Positions 45,561 to 57,956 of a stretch of 64,000 bases of DNA are shown here, piece after piece (positions within the stretch are counted from its first letter, which is position 1; every line of letters starts with the position of its first letter). The DNA is from Stropharia rugosoannulata (Eukaryota > Basidiomycota > Agaricomycetes > Agaricales > Strophariaceae), in contig JANCIK010000001.1 of assembly GCA_028532985.1 (NCBI GenBank), positions 62,001-126,000 on the forward strand. Reading direction: 5' to 3'. A program made the translations under genes and the position numbers. The notes beneath the pieces were generated by a model. The model saw only the letters and a list, made by a program, of their open reading frames with translations. It searched no databases and was not told where the DNA came from.

Positions 45561-47064
45561 GGTATACCTAAGCGCTCTAAGACGCTTCATAAAGTGTTTC
45601 TGGACTTGATTCTGTAGAGGTTTAAAGTGAATATATGTGCTTGTAAAGTGAGCTGTAAAAATACGGCATAGAAGAGCATTATATGCAGAGTTAATGTTGC
45701 CCCAGAAAGGCTTCATGAAAAGAAGATTGGCTCGTATTTCCGCCGAGTCCAATTGATCATGCGACAAATTGTCCACAACCTCTGAAGTGACGTAGTGTCC
45801 CGATTCGATAGACTTCACTATGTCTTGATCTTTTTTTATTTCTAGCATCTCGTTCATCATATTGCGAACATCCCGCTATTATGAACATTATGAGGATGTA
45901 TAACATAGGTTGTCACGTTCAGCACGCACCATCAATGCTACGTGTTTATTTCCCAGGATTTCCTCATACGGTTTGACTCGTCCAGCAAGTCTTTTTGAGA
46001 TTCTTCTGGGTGGAGGTTCAATTTGACCGCAGTTATCTGAGCCTGATGACACGGGTATGCTTCGTGCTGTATTCTACATGAGGTTTATATCAGAACAATA
46101 GCGCAGCTTTTACACGTCAAGTAATACTCACAGGAGTTGGCGGCAGAATGATTTCAACTCTTTTCCCTGTCACTATGATACCTTCTGTTAGAGCGGTGCT
46201 GAAGATGGAATACTTAGTCACTGACCTTTATTTCTTTTTTGAAGAAGCTTTTAAATTGACATTCAGCAGTACTCAGAAACAGACTCAATTATATAAACCT
46301 ACTGTTCGTATGTCTTTCTCCAAAGACAGCTTCAAGTCTCTTTGAGCAATATCTTCTTGTAGCTGTATGCATTGCTCTTCTAAATTTTTGTTTACACATG
46401 TCTAATGAAATTTAGGGGGTAAATATGTGATGCAGATCTACTGGTCAGTCACGCACCAAGTCATCATTTCTTTCACTGAGCATTTCTATCTTTGAGTTGG
46501 CGCTCTGAAGCTGCACGATAGCATGCCTGATCTGAGCATATAAGTCAGTAGTCTGACCATAGAGTGTCAGATCGAGTTGTTGAATTGTGATCGGATTATA
46601 TCTATCCTCCTGTTCTCGAAAGTCTAATGCCCCTGTTTCTCGCAGATAGTCACGCAATTGAGCGCACTCAGCGTTTAGTGAGTCTCTTTCTCGAGCTGAT
46701 TCCAAAACCTGCGAAAACGAATTAGGGATGTTCATAATCAAAGAGTTTATACGTTGCTACCTGAGCAGTAAGAATCACCTCTGCGGAATCAATTTGCAGT
46801 AGTGGAATGCCCGTAGTTGAGTTACTGTTAGTGAATTCTTCTTGATTGTCAGAGCCGCTGGAGCGCTAACACTTTAAATGAATGAGATGTTGAATAGAAA
46901 AGGTATGCAGAATGTTCTTACACAGTATGATTGGACCTACGCGTAAGCGGTATTTCTACGTGTAGGTAAGCATTAGTCAAGTCTAACCGTCCACTTGTGT
47001 ACATACCGGTATCCCCGCTTTCCGGTATAGCATCTATACTAGGGCATGCCGAAGCAGAATACAT
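45477..47064 (-). CDS. Coiled-coil protein of unknown function, 400 aa, 7 exons
   Basis: Exons 47064-46924, 46865-46761, 46708-46453, 46379-46303, 46212-46132, 46073-45930 and 45875-45477 join in phase across six GT-AG introns and give 400 residues. The N-terminus is MYSASACPSIDAIPESGDTG. The centre has long heptad-like helices (VLESARERDSLNAECAQLRD, AQIRHAIVQLQSANSKIEML, VQEQCIQLQEDIAQRDLKLS), so a coiled coil is likely. A basic RRISKRLAGRVKPYEE follows, then another helical part. The last ~25 residues (RATSVQIVYASVQIVYASVQ) are translated from the 20-bp GCACGGAC tandem repeat. No family is recognised. There are no internal lesions, so the gene may be live. The tail is probably a recent extension into repeat DNA. 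Confidence 0.65.
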
Positions 47065-50000
47065 AACAAGAAAACTGTCAATTTCGAATAGAGGGTAAAG
47101 GCAAACTTGCAATGAGCGTTGATCTCAAGTGGTGAGTCGGGCTGACATGATACAACGCGCATTTTATAGGCTAGCGCGGTACATAATCTCCCTTTGATGC
47201 TCTCGTTCACAAGTGTCATTTCTCCTGTATCACATAGTGTAGCTACATAGGACCGTACCATACGGTCCAAGGAACCACCCCAGTGTAGTCATATGATACA
47301 GGTCGAGGGAACTCCCTCGTTCCCTCAAGAACATGTCCTAAACAAGAAATCTACACTGTGTACGAGTGATACGAGTCCAGGGAGGCCCTTCCCAGTTAGA
47401 ACATGGGGCCGATAATATTCCCCCTCACCACCTACGGCGGTCGGTTATACATTGGGGGCCGAGAATATCTTGCGTACAACGGTTCATCAGCAAATCTGGA
47501 CCTTACTATACACTGTTATGTAGTATTATATAGCACCATAGCACCATAGTAAGGGTTCTTGTCTATTTAATACTCCATAGAATAGGCCCATCACTATATA
47601 GTATCCAGGCTACTCTACATAGTATTGTATAACACTCTGTAGTACTACATACATTAGGCTATATTCTATATAATGCAAGCATAATAGGAGTACTTGCCAT
47701 GGCTGATTAGAGCAAGTAGTCCTCATTTGTTTTCATATCAGAGAACATAATGTATATGACATACTACCAAACTAATACAGGATACATACTAGTTGAGTAA
47801 TCAAGAAAGTACTTAATGATAGGACGCTTAGGAAGATGGAAAATCTGCTCGGAATGACGCGTTTAAGGGCTTGTTAGAAAGCTTGAATTGACGCGAAGAC
47901 ACTCCAAAAAACCGCGAGGCAATTGCAGGAGTCGTTCCAGACTTAGAGCCAAATTAGTCCAAGACAAAGAGATGGAGGAGGACATGACTACTCACAGGCA
48001 TCCAGAAATCCCAAAATTTGTGTGAGGGACGCGTTCAAAGACCAATTGAAGGGTGCATAAGCATGCAAAGTTACGAAAGTTTCTGTTGAAAACTGAAGGG
48101 GGGAGATGATATTCAAGTCTTCAACAGCAGTTATATGGTCATCAGGGAGGTCGGATATTGAGGGCGTATCAGACGCCGCAAACTGGACGATTAGTTTATT
48201 ACTATCTGTAGTAGAAGACTCCAAAAAAAATCAGGCAAAAATACGAACAGGAACCCAAGATATGAAGTACTTTACCTAGAGGGGGAAGGGGAGGAGGACC
48301 ACATGGAGGTTTTTTGGATTTCAAGCAGCAATATGGAGCGTTTGAGGGCTCATTGGAAAGCTACAATCAAGGTGAATTCAGCATTCCAAGAATTGAAAAG
48401 ATGCGAGACAAACCTATGTCAGAATCACTGAAATACATCAGAACTCCGAAGTTGACCAATAACTTGAGATGGAGGACGCTTCGTTGCTCCATAAATCAAG
48501 CCGTTGCCGGGGCAGGTAGCTAATAACGTTAAGTAGGATTTCCCAAAGTTTGAAGTGCTCAGGACAACTAGAACCGCACCTATGAATTAATTTGTCACAC
48601 CTAGGGGAAGGAGAACACCCAGATTAAGATCACCCTTAAACTCGTCAAATCGCGCAATGAATGGTACTGTTGGATAGGTATTAATAAGAAGAATCAGGAA
48701 ATGTAAAAATCATACTGTTTGGCCGAGTATTGACGAATATATGAGGGAAAATGCGTCCTAGGGGCACTTGATATCTATAAGATGGTACATAACAAGTACA
48801 GGATGAATTACAGTGATCTTGCAGACGGTTAGCAGAGGAATAAATAGGTCTTAAAGGTTCAAAAGGAATTGAGGATAGAGGTGGCCAGTGTCCGGAGTTA
48901 TGGCACTTTCAAGCAGAGGCAGTCCAGGGGCAGGAGGAGCACATCACGGTTGGACGGCTTCCAGGCGTCAGAGTCGAACATTTAAGGGCTCGATAGAATC
49001 TCCTAATGCCCAGGAGCTCATATGTGAAAAGAACGACACAATAAACCCAACACATACCTTTAGAATTGATAAAACATCGGAAATTGGGGGAAGGAGGGCA
49101 ACATAGCCGGTTCTCGCCTTCCAGCCGACCAAATCCATCGGTCTTGAGCTCGTTAGAACCGCATAATTGCCCACAATATGAATATGCGGTGACCGAGGGC
49201 TCGGAGGAAACAGACAAGATAGAAAGTGGTGAAATGTTCCAATAGGGGTCGCAAAATGATGATCAGTTTGCGGATTGAATACAGGTCTATTTGGGACGTT
49301 GTTGGGTGCGTTAGAAACGTATAAATGAGCTGAAGACGTACGAAGAAACCGTTTGATAATGCGGTAAATAGTTTCAATGATATGAAACGATCTCTATAGG
49401 AGTATACACTCATTCTATCCACATTTGCCCTCCTGACATAAAGCCAAGCCCTATTCATGATCTAACAAGGTAGCATCCACAAAGTAATGCCTGAGTAGAG
49501 TGGAGCCTAAGCATACAAGTAAAGCTGAGGGAGGGGGTTGGGGAACATGAGAGTGAAGTGCAAGTGAAGTCCGAAGGGGACTTAGGATTTGTGAGCTTTG
49601 ATAAGTCACGTGATAATTCCGGAGCAGTCGACTCTAAGTCAATTCACCACTAAGGTACAATGACAGTATTTTCCCTGTATCTCAGTCAATTTTCAACCAA
49701 TAATCTAGAAATTTTGGCATTGTAATGCTTAATTATATGGATACTGAATTGCACAACTTTCAAAGCTCAGATAAACACCCTTCCACCTGTATCAGATTGA
49801 CTCTATTGTTGCTCTACTGGTATACTAAATTCAATAGTGCTAAGCCTAAGGGTTTTTATGAATTATGAAGTAATATAACATACTATATAACTAGTATACT
49901 TTACTATATAGTGTTATGATACTATGAGCTATTATGAGCTTAGCCTAAGTATTATGTGACACTATGACATCAAGTGCTATTATTATGACACGCTATGAGA

Positions 50001-50172
50001 AAATGATCAGATTTGCTGATGTTGGTAATCGGCAGACACCCATCCAACCAAATGAGTGCCTACGAAGTAGTCACATAACTAGCCGATGTACATGATATAT
50101 ATGTTAATAGTGTAACGAGCAGTAGTAACAGATATGATTGAGTTGCTACGTAGCAAGGTCCAAGGTAACTTA
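47065..50172. other. Noncoding stretch with repeat copy B and AT-rich palindromic words
   Basis: 47450-47680 and 49850-50000 are dense in tagtactatatag/actatatagtgtta words with much self-complementarity. 47820-48865 is repeat copy B. Around 48978 (aagggctcgatagaa) and 49143 (gagctcgttagaa) lie two weaker copies of the same internal motif. No gene. Confidence 0.5.
47820..48865 (+). repeat. ~1-kb dispersed repeat, copy B
   Basis: Collinear with 24100-25140 over its length, same orientation, with many substitutions and few indels. Internal motif copies are near 47867 (aagggcttgttagaaagct) and 48342 (gagggctcattggaaagct), spaced about 475 bp as in copy A. Confidence 0.75.
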
Positions 50173-52366
50173 TTAATCATCTACATCCTCATCCATGTAT
50201 ACCTCTCTGCCCTCCGCCGAGCTCGTGTAATACGACTCCTCCGTCCCATCGTAAACATCTTGGTCTGATTCGCGATTCTCCATGATAGACCCATACAAAT
50301 CATCGTCCTCTGGTGATACTAGATCTGCAAGAGGTACATAATCATAGAAATTTTGAACCCGTGGAGGGGCAGAGGTGGACGAAGTATGCGGCCAAATATC
50401 AACGCCGACACTAGTTTCGCCGAGTGGGGCATCCCAAGCAATGTCTACGTCCATGGCTTCTTGAAGAGGCAGTCGAGATGCATGGGTTGATGCTTTGCCG
50501 ACAGACTTTCGCCACGGACTGTCGGCTTTCACCTGATCTGCATGGTCGTCCCCAATTTCTTCCTGCCCTTCCTGCTCGTCTTCATGGGTGACATATTCAT
50601 TGTATGCACCAGGAGAGGGACAATCCCCATCATTGCTGTCATCATCATCGTGAGGGAGGTACTCATCATATGTACTGGGTGATGGACGCTTGCTGTCTTC
50701 AATGACTTCATTGGCCTTATCATCTTGGCCCATGTACTCAGCGTACATGCCAGGAGAAGGACGATTATCATCGTCACTCTTGCGAGTGAGGTGCTCATCA
50801 TAAGCGTCTGGCAAAGGGCGCCCGCCATCAGCAGTGACTTCGCCTTTGTCCTCACCGTGATGAAGGTTTTCATCATGTGCGCCGGGAGTGATGTACTGAA
50901 GATAGGCGCTCAGCAATGGGTGCTTGTTGTCATCTTCACGAGTCAGATATTGATCATAGGCGCTCGGCAATGGGCGCTCGCTATCGTCTTTGTGCGTGAT
51001 GTAGTCATCATAAGCACTGGGCGATGGGCGGTCATCGTCCTCTTCGCGAGTCAGATATTCGTCGTATGCACTCGGCGATGGTCGGTCTTCATCGTCTTGG
51101 CAAGCGATATATTCTTCGTATGCGCTCGGCGATGGGCGGTCAAGGTCATGTTCCTGAGCAATAAATTCATTGTAGGCGCTCGGCAAAGGGCAGTCATCAT
51201 CGTCATTGAACTCAGAATCTGGTGGAGGTAAAATTCGATCACCAGGAAGGGATGTAGGGGATGTAGGAATTTCAATTTTGTCTTCTTCTGAGTCTGTATT
51301 TAATTCACGAAAATTGGGATCTCGGCAAAGGGTGGGGTCGACATCAGGAATCAAAGTTTGACTATTGGCGTTGGAAAATGTTGCAAGGCCGGAAGTAGAT
51401 ATTGATGCGTAGGCAGACCATTCTTTGTCAAAGCCTGAAGGGAGGGGATGGTGGTAGTCTGAATGACTTCCCTCAGGATTGAGCGCCGATGGCTGAAGTG
51501 ACATAATCTCGGCGATCGTGAGAGAGTCAGACCCAGGTCGGCTTAGAATTGCTTCTCGTACTTCGCCGGCTGCTGCAATGTACCGGGTGGCAAGATTTGC
51601 GTCTGCGTTCGATGCTGCGACCATCCCATTGGCGAATTCAATTAGCTTTTCCACTCTATCATATGCTTGATAGCAGATGGCTTTAAGTTTGAGGCAATTT
51701 TTGCAAGAGTCATCCGAGAGTCCCACTTTCACCTGTTCCTTGTAGCTCTCCGGCCCTGCTGGAAGGCTGTTCTTCTTGGTCCAGAGCCTTTGTGCTTCTA
51801 GAGTATCTCTGGCAATGTTCGGGGGCATTCTCGCTTTCCTGTGGACCTCCAAGCAATTTCTAATAATGCTGTCATCCAGAAACATGTATATCATGTTGGC
51901 GTCCCTCCACCAGTTGTGTGCATATTCCGAAACTACTTTATACTCCTCCTTGGGGTCGAGCGCCGAAGGGTATAATGCAATCATTCGAAGAAGATCTTCG
52001 CCGAAGGAAAAATCACTTCTTTCATCGAAGGAAAACTGATGGGCCAATGATCGCGTGATAATTGGCACCGGAATCCCCATACACAAGCTAGACGCAAGGC
52101 CGATTTTGCACATGGAATATTTCTGCGTAACGTGATCTATATAATTTTTTGAACGCCGAAATATATTAATGCACCACTTCATTACGCAAATAGCGCAACA
52201 TTTGCTGTTTGTTCTCCTGCTGACCTTTGAAATTGGCTATGACAGGAATAATGGCACGAAAACGGGATTCAGCATAAGCAATAATTTCTTGCAAATATCG
52301 GCGTTGAGGGTGTGCAGTCAGAGACTGCTCGGTCGCTGGGTTGTAAATATGAACCACTTCGGCCAT
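50173..52366 (-). pseudogene. Transposon-linked protein with ten PSPSAYDEY-type repeats
   Basis: ATG 52366 begins MAEVVHIYNPATEQSLTAHP. After LRYLRNE the frame must slip by one base (near 52180) to continue as IFRRSKNYIDHVTQKYSMCK; alternatively translation starts at ATG 52182 for 669 aa. The N-terminal half is helical. A Cys motif, CKNCLKLKAIC, lies at about residue 165 of the 669-aa form. The second half has ten copies of a motif like RPSPSAYDEYLTREDDD, with acidic spacers of mostly 8-12 residues, and ends EVYMDEDVDD. No family is recognised. It lies directly downstream of the KDZ transposase on the same strand and is likely an element gene. The long frame through the repeats is free of stops, unlike the transposase. 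Confidence 0.65.
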
Positions 52367-52540
52367 TTCTGCTGAGAGGGGGAAGTGATGGTAACAGGAT
52401 AAGAAAGATAGCGATCACTAGTATGCAATTGTTCTACAAATACATTATCCACGTGACATTATATCATTTATTGGCGAATCATAATCAGTGGATGCATTCG
52501 AGAAGCTTTGATCAGCTTTGTCAGCCATTGAAAACCAGTC

Positions 52541-55500
52541 TCAGCACTTTCTTTCGGCATACCCTCGAGCGCCGAAACTCATATTGGCAAACGCAGATAT
52601 GGCGTTTGCCCAGGACATTTGCCTGTGTAAGAAATACCTCACTGTCCATTGCATTTCATATCAAATGAATATGTGTTCCTCTCTCCATCTATCATGATTT
52701 GCTCTGGCTTGAAGCCAGTGAATCCTCTTGACTGTGAAGTAAATGAAATTGTCAATACTGAATCTAATAATAAAAAACACGGCATACATTCCAGGGCCGT
52801 GTTTTCATTTTCTACTTCTTCTTCATGGACACTTATACCCGCCATAATACGCCGACTGACGGAATGCCAAATCCAAGATAATGTGAGTTTCGTTGACCCC
52901 CTTTGATTTGGTTGCAATATTGCTGTGCTGCACCGTACATCGGCCTTGGTGAGTTCTTTGTAAATGGTAAGAGCATCATTCTCAGTAGCGCCGAGAACAA
53001 TGAGACGGTCTCTTGTCTAGGCATACATCTGACATAGGTGTGATATGCGGTGATTCAAGTCCACTATGATAGCTCTGGCTCGGGTCCTTACACCTTTGCG
53101 AGGTGCAGTTCTGATTTGATCAGTGTACCTGAACGATTTCTCGGCGATCAGTTCACGAACTTGACAAAGATAGTGGTGCGCTCGTTTGCGCCGCATGGCT
53201 AATTCAGCCTCCCTGTGCGTATCAGAGACATTATGATACGATGGTAGGAGCAATAGCATATGCTCTGGTGGAATATCGTCTTCATCGTCATTTAGTGTTA
53301 CATTGGCGCTTGCCAATGCAGCTTGACCTTCCTTCGTAGTTCGGTCAATCCTCACCGACCGTCAGAGGCAATCGAAAGGCAAGGTATTATTACCACTTTC
53401 ATTGGGTGGAGCTGCACTAGATGTGCTGCTTTCTGTGTCCAATGTATCCCAGAAGGAGAGATCCACCTGTGTGCTGCATGGAGTCGGTAAATCTCGGCGC
53501 TCGGCCGAAGTGAGCGCAACAATGCTGAGCTGCTGTTGTACCTGTGCTAGTGCATTTAACTGAGTCAACAGCGATTCCCTAGCATTTTGAATGGATTCTA
53601 GTGAAGCATCACGTTTATCCTTAAGATATTGGCGAATGCTGAACCGAATGGAAAATCTGTGAATCCACCGCCGAGAAAATACACAATTAGGCGCACAAAG
53701 CAGATATATGTAAATGATTACTGACTGTTGCTCTTCCACATTAAACATTTGATCTAACCATAGCTCGACAGGTGTAGGGACATAGCTAGGTTCCCATTGA
53801 AAATCTTGTTTGTTACCCTTGTCAATTTGTGCTGCGTAGATGTCCATGGCCGGAAGATGAACTCGTCAGCGGAGCTCGGCGGTCTCTATCATTTCGGTCC
53901 ACTCGGTGATTGTGCTTGCAGGAACACTGTGTGATAAATTTTGGAAATACTCCAACGCCTTTGAAAACTCTGATTTTGCAAAATGGTGTCGGCAAACAAG
54001 GGAGTCAACAATACCCAAGCATTTTTTATGGTTGCTATCATTGCAGTGGTCATCCAGAACTTCTACACGATGAGCTAATGTTGCAGTCCGAACAGTCGGC
54101 GAAATTGAATTCAGTGTTGACCACATTGATTCCAGTATTTCCCCTGCTGTAATGCCTGCTCCAGGAATGAAGGATGTGGCATAACGAAAGAAGCATTCGT
54201 CCTTGTGCGCATGTACGTGGAATAAGCCAATGGCAGCATCAATGGTTAGAGAGGTTGGAAGTTTGTACCCTATACGGTCCCTGAGGTGTACAATATATTG
54301 ACAGGCAATGTCATAGATAAGAAGTAATCCTTGGTCAGGATCAACCTTTGTGGTCTCCAGAGCCTTGAGAAGCGCAAAATCAACGTTCTTTTGTTGTTCG
54401 CCCTTGAACATGTCTACCAGACTGTTTGGTGCATAGCATCCATGACGAGAGCAAGCAAAGGCTATTTTACCAGTTCGGTCACAGGCTGATGACACCAATA
54501 ACGCTGTCATTATGGCGCAAAACGAGTTCTCGCAAGGCGCTTTCTATGAAGCGTTGAGAAGCATATCATAGTTTCGGCGATCGGCGTTGCCAGATCTGAG
54601 TCATTCGGCAAAAGAGATTATAAACATTGGCCACCGCCGAAGGTGACATCGGCATAGTTATGCGGCGCAGTAGCATGAAGAATTGATATGCTGATGCCTT
54701 GAGCTCAAGGTTGCATAGCCTGTAGTGATCAAGTACTTGCGTTGTGAAGATGGTGTGCACTTTGACGAAGCTACCAGGCAACATCCTATGTGCAATAATG
54801 TCATATACCCTCTCATCAGTAGCACTACTGCGACATCCACAAGAAACCAGAGCAAGATGATGAAGGCCATTGGTGTGAATGACACGAACATAGGAATTCA
54901 ACAAGACATCAGTTGTAGGAACAATACCATCAAGCTCCTCTTGACTGAGGTACCTTGGTAGCTCAGAAAGTTCGCTGTCCAGCTCGTCCTCATCAACAGC
55001 TGCATTTTCATCATTAAACCAGGAGGAAACTGCTTCAGTTTGTGATTCAGGGTTATCGCCAGGAATACCAGCGCCGACCGCCGATGCAAACGCGGGACCA
55101 TACACTTTGTCGTCAATGTCAACATCGGCATTCATAGTAGATGTCGGTGCAGTGTATCTTTTGGACCTGAAGGCGTTGCTTGAACCAGACTCTTGGCAGG
55201 CTTCTTGTTCTGCTTCATCCTTCCTAAGTTGAAACGCTTCCAACCTGGCAACCTGACTTTGCAGTTCGGCGCACATTTGAGGGTACTGTCTGTGTTTGAC
55301 AAGCAAATAGCAACCCGCTTGCCATAAATCGGCCCTCTCGAAATAGGAGTTGTTCCATCGCTCAACATGGTGAAAAGGATTTGACATATGGGTGTGACGA
55401 AGACAGCCACGGCAGACAAGGTCTGCATCAGTGCAATCTCGGCATTGCCACAATGCAATCCTGGAGGCCGAACAGGTAGGACAAGTGCGTGGCCCATTGC

Positions 55501-55941
55501 CCAATCCCTCACGTTCGAGAAGTGCCTCCAGGATGGGTTTTGCGCGCTTAACATACTCCTCCATGTAATCAGCGTTTTTCTTTTACAATGTTGGTTGATC
55601 AGTATACAGCAATTGCGTTACACAGAGGAATATACCTTTTTCTGGGCCGAGGGCCGATATGAGTCGTCACCGCCGATGTCGTCTATAGTCATCTCGAAAT
55701 CCGGAACACATTCAACAGTCACAGACTTTGGTTTTTCTTGTGATTGTGGTTGGGCAGGACAATCTGCTAGGCGCTCATGAACAGGATTTATCCTCGTTTC
55801 CACATCCTTTTCAACGCCGTTCAGATATACTGTTTTGTTTCGAATCAGTACTGTCGGCTGTAGGCTGGGATGGTCGATATTTTTTGCACTGCCTTTTCTC
55901 TGAGGCTTCTTCCTCTTTGCTTTCTCACCGGTTGAGTCCAT
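52541..55941 (-). pseudogene. KDZ transposase with CxC2 cysteine cluster, inactive
   Basis: Exon 1, 55941-55636 (MDSTGEKAKRKKPQRKGSAK), joins exon 2 at 55579. The CxC2 region has CPTCSASRIALWQCRDC with CRGCLRHTH and later LALVSCGC. Next come YNLFCRMTQIW and, after a break, the KDZ core: CSRHGCYAPNS, LLLIYDIACQY, LFHVHAHKDECFFRYA, AGEILESMWSTLN and RVEVLDDHCNDSNHKK. The C-terminal part has ELIAEKSFRYTDQIRTAPRK and LTLSWIWHSVS. The segment normally between the CxC2 region and CARHG, which carries the first catalytic Asp, is absent. In-frame stops lie at 54566, 53866, 53362, 53017 and about 52665. Introns lie near 53730 and 52750. It cannot be functional. Confidence 0.85.
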
Positions 55942-56137
55942 AGTAGAATGTGATCTATAAGTGTACGCAAATACGTAGCTTTTTATATAAGTTGTGCTTA
56001 CACGTGTATGCAGCATGGCGGCCTGCATGCAAAAAATAAGTTTGGCGAACAATCAGAAATGAAGCTGTCAAGCCTCATGTCACAAGTCCTGCTCATTAAA
56101 AAAGCATGTAACATAATCCTGGTTATCGACCGCCATC

Positions 56138-56668
56138 ATGCCTGCTTTCATCGTAGCAGATATCAACACTCCGCCCTGCAGACATGGAGGAAAGCTCAAC
56201 CGGCGAAAATATTCGGAAGAGGAGAAGACCATCATGAACAAATTCAAAGCCGCGTATTTCACTGCGCTGACCGTAAATGACCGCCAAGACATCCTTTGCG
56301 GAAAGGGTGGCATGCTGGAAAATCTCTTTGCATTTTGGGATTCCAATGGACCCGACCGTGATTTTGATCAAGATAGGCATATATCCAAGGTATGATCCAT
56401 TTATCTCTCTAGCCCCGATCGGCCTACATTGTCGGCCTAGACTGTGGTTGACTACATACGGAATAATTGGTGCCCGCAGTCAATAAAAAGAATGTCGAAA
56501 CTAAACGTGAAGATTTCAGAGGTCTTGTGGTTAAAGCACAGTGATTTGGTCTACAAAGAAATATACAGGCTTCAGGGAAAAGAAGCTATAACTGACACCT
56601 GTCCAAGCAATTACTTTCCCTTCAAATCGAAGGCGATTGGGAATATACTAAAGGAAATGTCCGCCTAA
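56138..56668 (+). CDS. Small two-exon protein, 146 aa, possibly KDZ-linked
   Basis: Exons 56138-56389 and 56480-56668 join in phase (gtatga...cgcag). The product begins MPAFIVADINTPPCRHGGKL, contains RRKYSEEEKTIMNKFKAAYF and a Trp-centred helix (SEVLWLKHSDLVYKEIYRLQ), and ends ILKEMSA. The pattern is compatible with the small divergent HMG-type proteins reported next to KDZ transposases, but I cannot confirm that. It is divergent from the transposase, about 200 bp from its start, and could share a bidirectional promoter (55942-56137). No lesion. Confidence 0.55.
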
Positions 56669-57956
56669 CAGTTGAAAATGTTGAGGGCCGAACAGACACA
56701 AATCGCGGATGCAGGATTGCCTTCAGACTTCCGTCCAGAGTAAGATTACTATTATCAAACATATTTATCGTGTTATTGTGTTAATCTTTAATCTGTCTTA
56801 CTGGTTAGGCGCTGCAAAAAATTGCATGTATCCAGGATCGCCGATAACGATCGCCGAAACTGGTTGGAAATGGGAATGCTTTCCCTTACATTCACTGCTG
56901 GTCGTTGTGAGGTGCGAAGTTGGGTAGGACGGGTCTGAAAAGCCTGTCTCTATAGTTCACAATGTGCGAAGGCAACGTGTGTACAACGATAGCACATTGA
57001 AAAGGTTTTACTTGTTTTATAACAAGGAGCTTCCAGTGTACAAGGTTTAAACAATGGTTTCCGATGCGAACTGGTATGATGTGTGTAGGTAGAATTTAAC
57101 CCTGAAGGAAGCTGGAGAAGTACAGAGATATTCTACTCCTTAAATACCCGTCTGGTTGCCATGCCCAGATCATTCCATATACATCCACGAAGATCCGACC
57201 GCCCGTGCTGTCTTTATCTCGTCGGAAACCATGCTGCACTACAGCATGCTTCATATCTTGGCCACAAATTTCCTTATCTTCGGAAACCAAGCCCAAGCAC
57301 AAGAAATCTTCCTGTGGCCGGATCATCTCCATGTTCACCCCTAAACATACATCTCCTCCAACCCTCTCTCCACACCTATGTCCCTTGTGTTTGTGTCGAG
57401 ATTCTTCTGCTTTCTGCTACCACACGCCTGCATGTCGTCGGAAACCCTTGCATATCGTCGGAATCCATCACCATTTTTGTCCCAGGTCGTATGTATGAGT
57501 ATTTCCATGTGATTGACTTCCTTGTGGGTCCATAGTTACATCAGATTGTTAATATTGATCTGATGTTGTCGGCATCAGAAGTCCAATATTGCTCTGATGC
57601 TGTTGTCTTTCTTGATCTGCCATTGAGTTGTAATAACATCTTGAGTCTTCCTTGTGCTTGTCTTCTTGTTTCATCATGTACATATTTCATATCTTCGAAT
57701 AAACTTGCATCTTTATATCTCAGTCTTCATATTTCGTGCTTCTTCTTGTTCTTTCAGTTTCCGATAGTAGTTTCCGATCATTATGGCGGATATGTCGCTT
57801 CTTGTGTATCTATGTTGTAAACCATATGGTTATTCTTGTTTTCACGAGGGGCCAGCCCCAGCCCCTCACATCTCCTCCCAACTTTTAAAATACCACCCTC
57901 CTGGGTGGTCGTAAACCTATAAATTTCAGCCAAAAGCCTTGTCGACATCAAGCACC
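56669..57956. other. Stretch without a supported gene; tcggaaacc words
   Basis: Contains several copies of tcggaaacc and tttccgat (57058, 57228, 57288, 57436, 57457, 57770). Open frames at 57156-57535 and 57563-57820 are His/Ser/Phe/Cys-rich and unconvincing. It ends in the promoter of the next gene. Confidence 0.4.

Larger units (their letters stand above)
50173..56668 (-). mobile_element. Decayed KDZ-type (Kyakuja-Dileera-Zisupton) DNA transposon, limits approximate
   Basis: Contains a KDZ transposase with CxC2 zinc cluster, a partner protein gene on the same strand downstream, and a divergent small gene at 56138. No terminal inverted repeats or duplication were found by eye, so the limits are those of the genes. 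KDZ elements are characteristic of basidiomycetes. Confidence 0.65.

Noticed and set aside
51010..51240. Plus-strand 168-aa hydrophobic frame at 50725-51231
   Set aside because: Antisense of the SAYDEY repeat coding region; its periodicity comes from the repeat.
56138..56668. Firm annotation as HMG-box protein
   Set aside because: The pattern is only loosely compatible and the association is from memory; left as a possibility.
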